The notes beneath the pieces are model-generated. The model saw nothing but the letters and a program-made list of their open reading frames with translations, searched no databases and was not told the DNA's origin. From NCBI GenBank assembly GCA_019188255.1, contig JAETXT010000002.1, positions 3,286,001 to 3,350,000 on the forward strand: 64,000 bases of DNA, written 5' to 3'. The DNA comes from Verticillium longisporum (lineage: Eukaryota; Ascomycota; Sordariomycetes; Glomerellales; Plectosphaerellaceae). Position 1 is the stretch's first letter; each line of letters opens with the position of its first letter. Made by a program: the position numbers and the translations under genes. Shown here one piece after another: positions 62,838-64,000 of this stretch.

Positions 62838-64000
62838 ATGGCCGTCTCCAGCGTCAAGTCATGGTCGATCGCGGCACTTACGAGTCTATTGCCGCTGGTC
62901 TCTGCTCTCGGCCAGTCGCCCATCGTCGCCTTTGAGAGCGCTGAGGGGAGCTTCCAGATTGCCGGTGGTGACGTGGGAGGTGGTCAGATCCGCGTGTCCG
63001 CCAATGAATACTGGGGCGTCATCCGTGCTGCCGGCGACCTTGCGGCTGACTTTGGCCGCGTGACGGGAACGAACTACACGTTGAGCAATGGCGAGAGCGG
63101 AGCCCAACCTGCGGCATATACCTTTGCTCCTGTCGACGTCACAAACAACACTCACGTAGGTGGACCTTGATATTCTGCCTCCAAGAAACTCGTGTCTGAC
63201 GGCTTTCTAGTTCAGCACAACAGCTGAGGAGTCGCTTTCAGGTCCCGAATACTCCGACCCTGATGCAGGCAGCACTGTCATCATTGCCGGCACCATCGGC
63301 CACTCGGAGATTATCGATCAGCTCATCGAGTCTGGCCTCATTGACGTCGGTGAGGTCGAGGGCGAGTGGGAAGCCTTCGTCAGCCAGCTCGTTGAGAACC
63401 CTATCGAGGGCGTCGCTCAGGCTCTGGTCATCGCTGGCAGCGACCCTCGCGGCACTATTTACGGCATTTACGACGTCAGCGAGCAAATCGGCGTCAGCCC
63501 ATGGTACTTCTGGGCCGATGTCCCTACCCGCCAGCGGGAGAACATCTATGCTCTGTCCGAGCGCAAGGTCCAGAAGACGCCGTCCGTCAAGTATCGCGGC
63601 TTCTTCCTCAACGACGAACAGCCTGGACTGTCCAGCTGGGTGAGGTAAGTCCGCCATTCCCAACTGCAAAAATTGAAGTCCTGCCCCCATACTGATCTGA
63701 TACAGCACGCAGTGGAATGACACCTGGAACGATGCGGCGCCGTACAACCGCCACTTTTACGCGCTTATCGGCGAGGTTCTGCTCCGGCTGCGGGCAAACT
63801 ACCTCTGGCCCACGGTCTGGGGCAGCATGGTGTACATTGACGATCCCTACAACCAGCCCCTGCTCGATGCTTTTGAGATTGTCCTCGGAGGCTCCCACAC
63901 GGAGCCCATGATGCGGGCGCAGAACGAGTTCCGCACCTTCTACGAGGGCCCGTGGCAGTACGCCGAAAACAATGAGACGATTGACGAGTACTTCCGCTAC
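62838..64000 (+). CDS. GH115 xylan alpha-1,2-glucuronidase (5' part, cut by window end)
   Basis: Secreted glycoside hydrolase family 115 enzyme, removing (4-O-methyl)-glucuronic acid from xylan main or end positions. Exons are 62838-63155, 63211-63644 and 63706 to beyond 64000. The signal peptide is at 1-25 (SIAALTSLLPLVSALG). The N-terminal region has GGDVGGGQIRVSANEYWGVIRAA, and the catalytic domain starts with VKYRGFFLNDEQPGLSSWV and NRHFYALIGEVLLRLRANYLWP, both characteristic. About 330 of an expected 950-1000 residues are inside the window. An ATG 48 bp upstream (62790) would add a head that spoils the signal peptide, so 62838 is preferred. It fits with upstream GGCTAR sites. Confidence 0.93.

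Noticed and set aside
1..64000. Secondary-metabolite cluster, CRISPR array, transposon
   Set aside because: No synthase, oxygenase series, direct-repeat array, inverted terminal repeats or transposase frame was seen.

Overview
The window is nuclear DNA of a filamentous ascomycete. Genes are GC-rich, with short introns of about 47-130 bp that carry CTRAC-like branch points. The gene set is fungal: Zn2Cys6 regulators, an HsbA-like wall protein, a 2EXR protein, a DUF7703-type membrane protein, a GH115 glucuronidase and Tim50. The protein types and the GGCTAA-type promoter sites fit Sordariomycetes, probably Hypocreales. That placement is inferred; no marker gene is present. I see no rRNA, convincing tRNA, CRISPR array or transposase.

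Layout. 1-5059: a long 5' region with microsatellites, then a sugar transporter. 8022-9298: two convergent small secreted proteins, one with nine cysteines and one HsbA-like. 11269-19311: a Zn2Cys6 regulator, a Nudix hydrolase, a one-pass cysteine-rich surface protein and a bZIP protein. 20312-26569: acyl-CoA thioesterase, an acidic one-pass protein, a D-2-hydroxyacid dehydrogenase and a seven-TM protein. 28187-32711: an eight-exon secreted six-hairpin glycosidase and a zinc alcohol dehydrogenase. 33416-45882: mostly housekeeping (Vta1, an HDEL disulfide isomerase, Rrp41, Tim50, a Ted1/Cdc1-type phosphoesterase), with an F-box-like protein and a six-cysteine secreted protein between them. 46683-52606: an AT-richer orphan, a small conserved protein, a Tim17/22-like protein, proline dehydrogenase and Cgi121. 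52607-55534: a repeat-rich spacer. 55535-64000: a second Zn2Cys6 regulator, a secreted alpha/beta hydrolase, a 2EXR gene with internal stops, and a GH115 alpha-glucuronidase cut by the window end.

No biosynthetic cluster is evident. There is a loose carbohydrate and secretion theme: transporter, glycosidase, secreted hydrolase and GH115 with XlnR/Xyr1-type sites. The rest is a mosaic of core eukaryotic functions.

Two patterns matter most. First, seven genes lose frame at runs of C or G, always as if one or two C/G bases were missing, and splicing does not repair it. This looks like systematic consensus deletion rather than seven pseudogenes, so raw translations here should not be trusted. 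Second, two genes carry in-frame TAG codons inside otherwise open coding frames. In the 2EXR gene the first TAG stands where the domain has its tryptophan (TGG). That is what the stop-loss A-to-I mRNA editing known from sexual-stage Sordariomycetes would correct. RIP-type mutation and ordinary decay are the alternatives.
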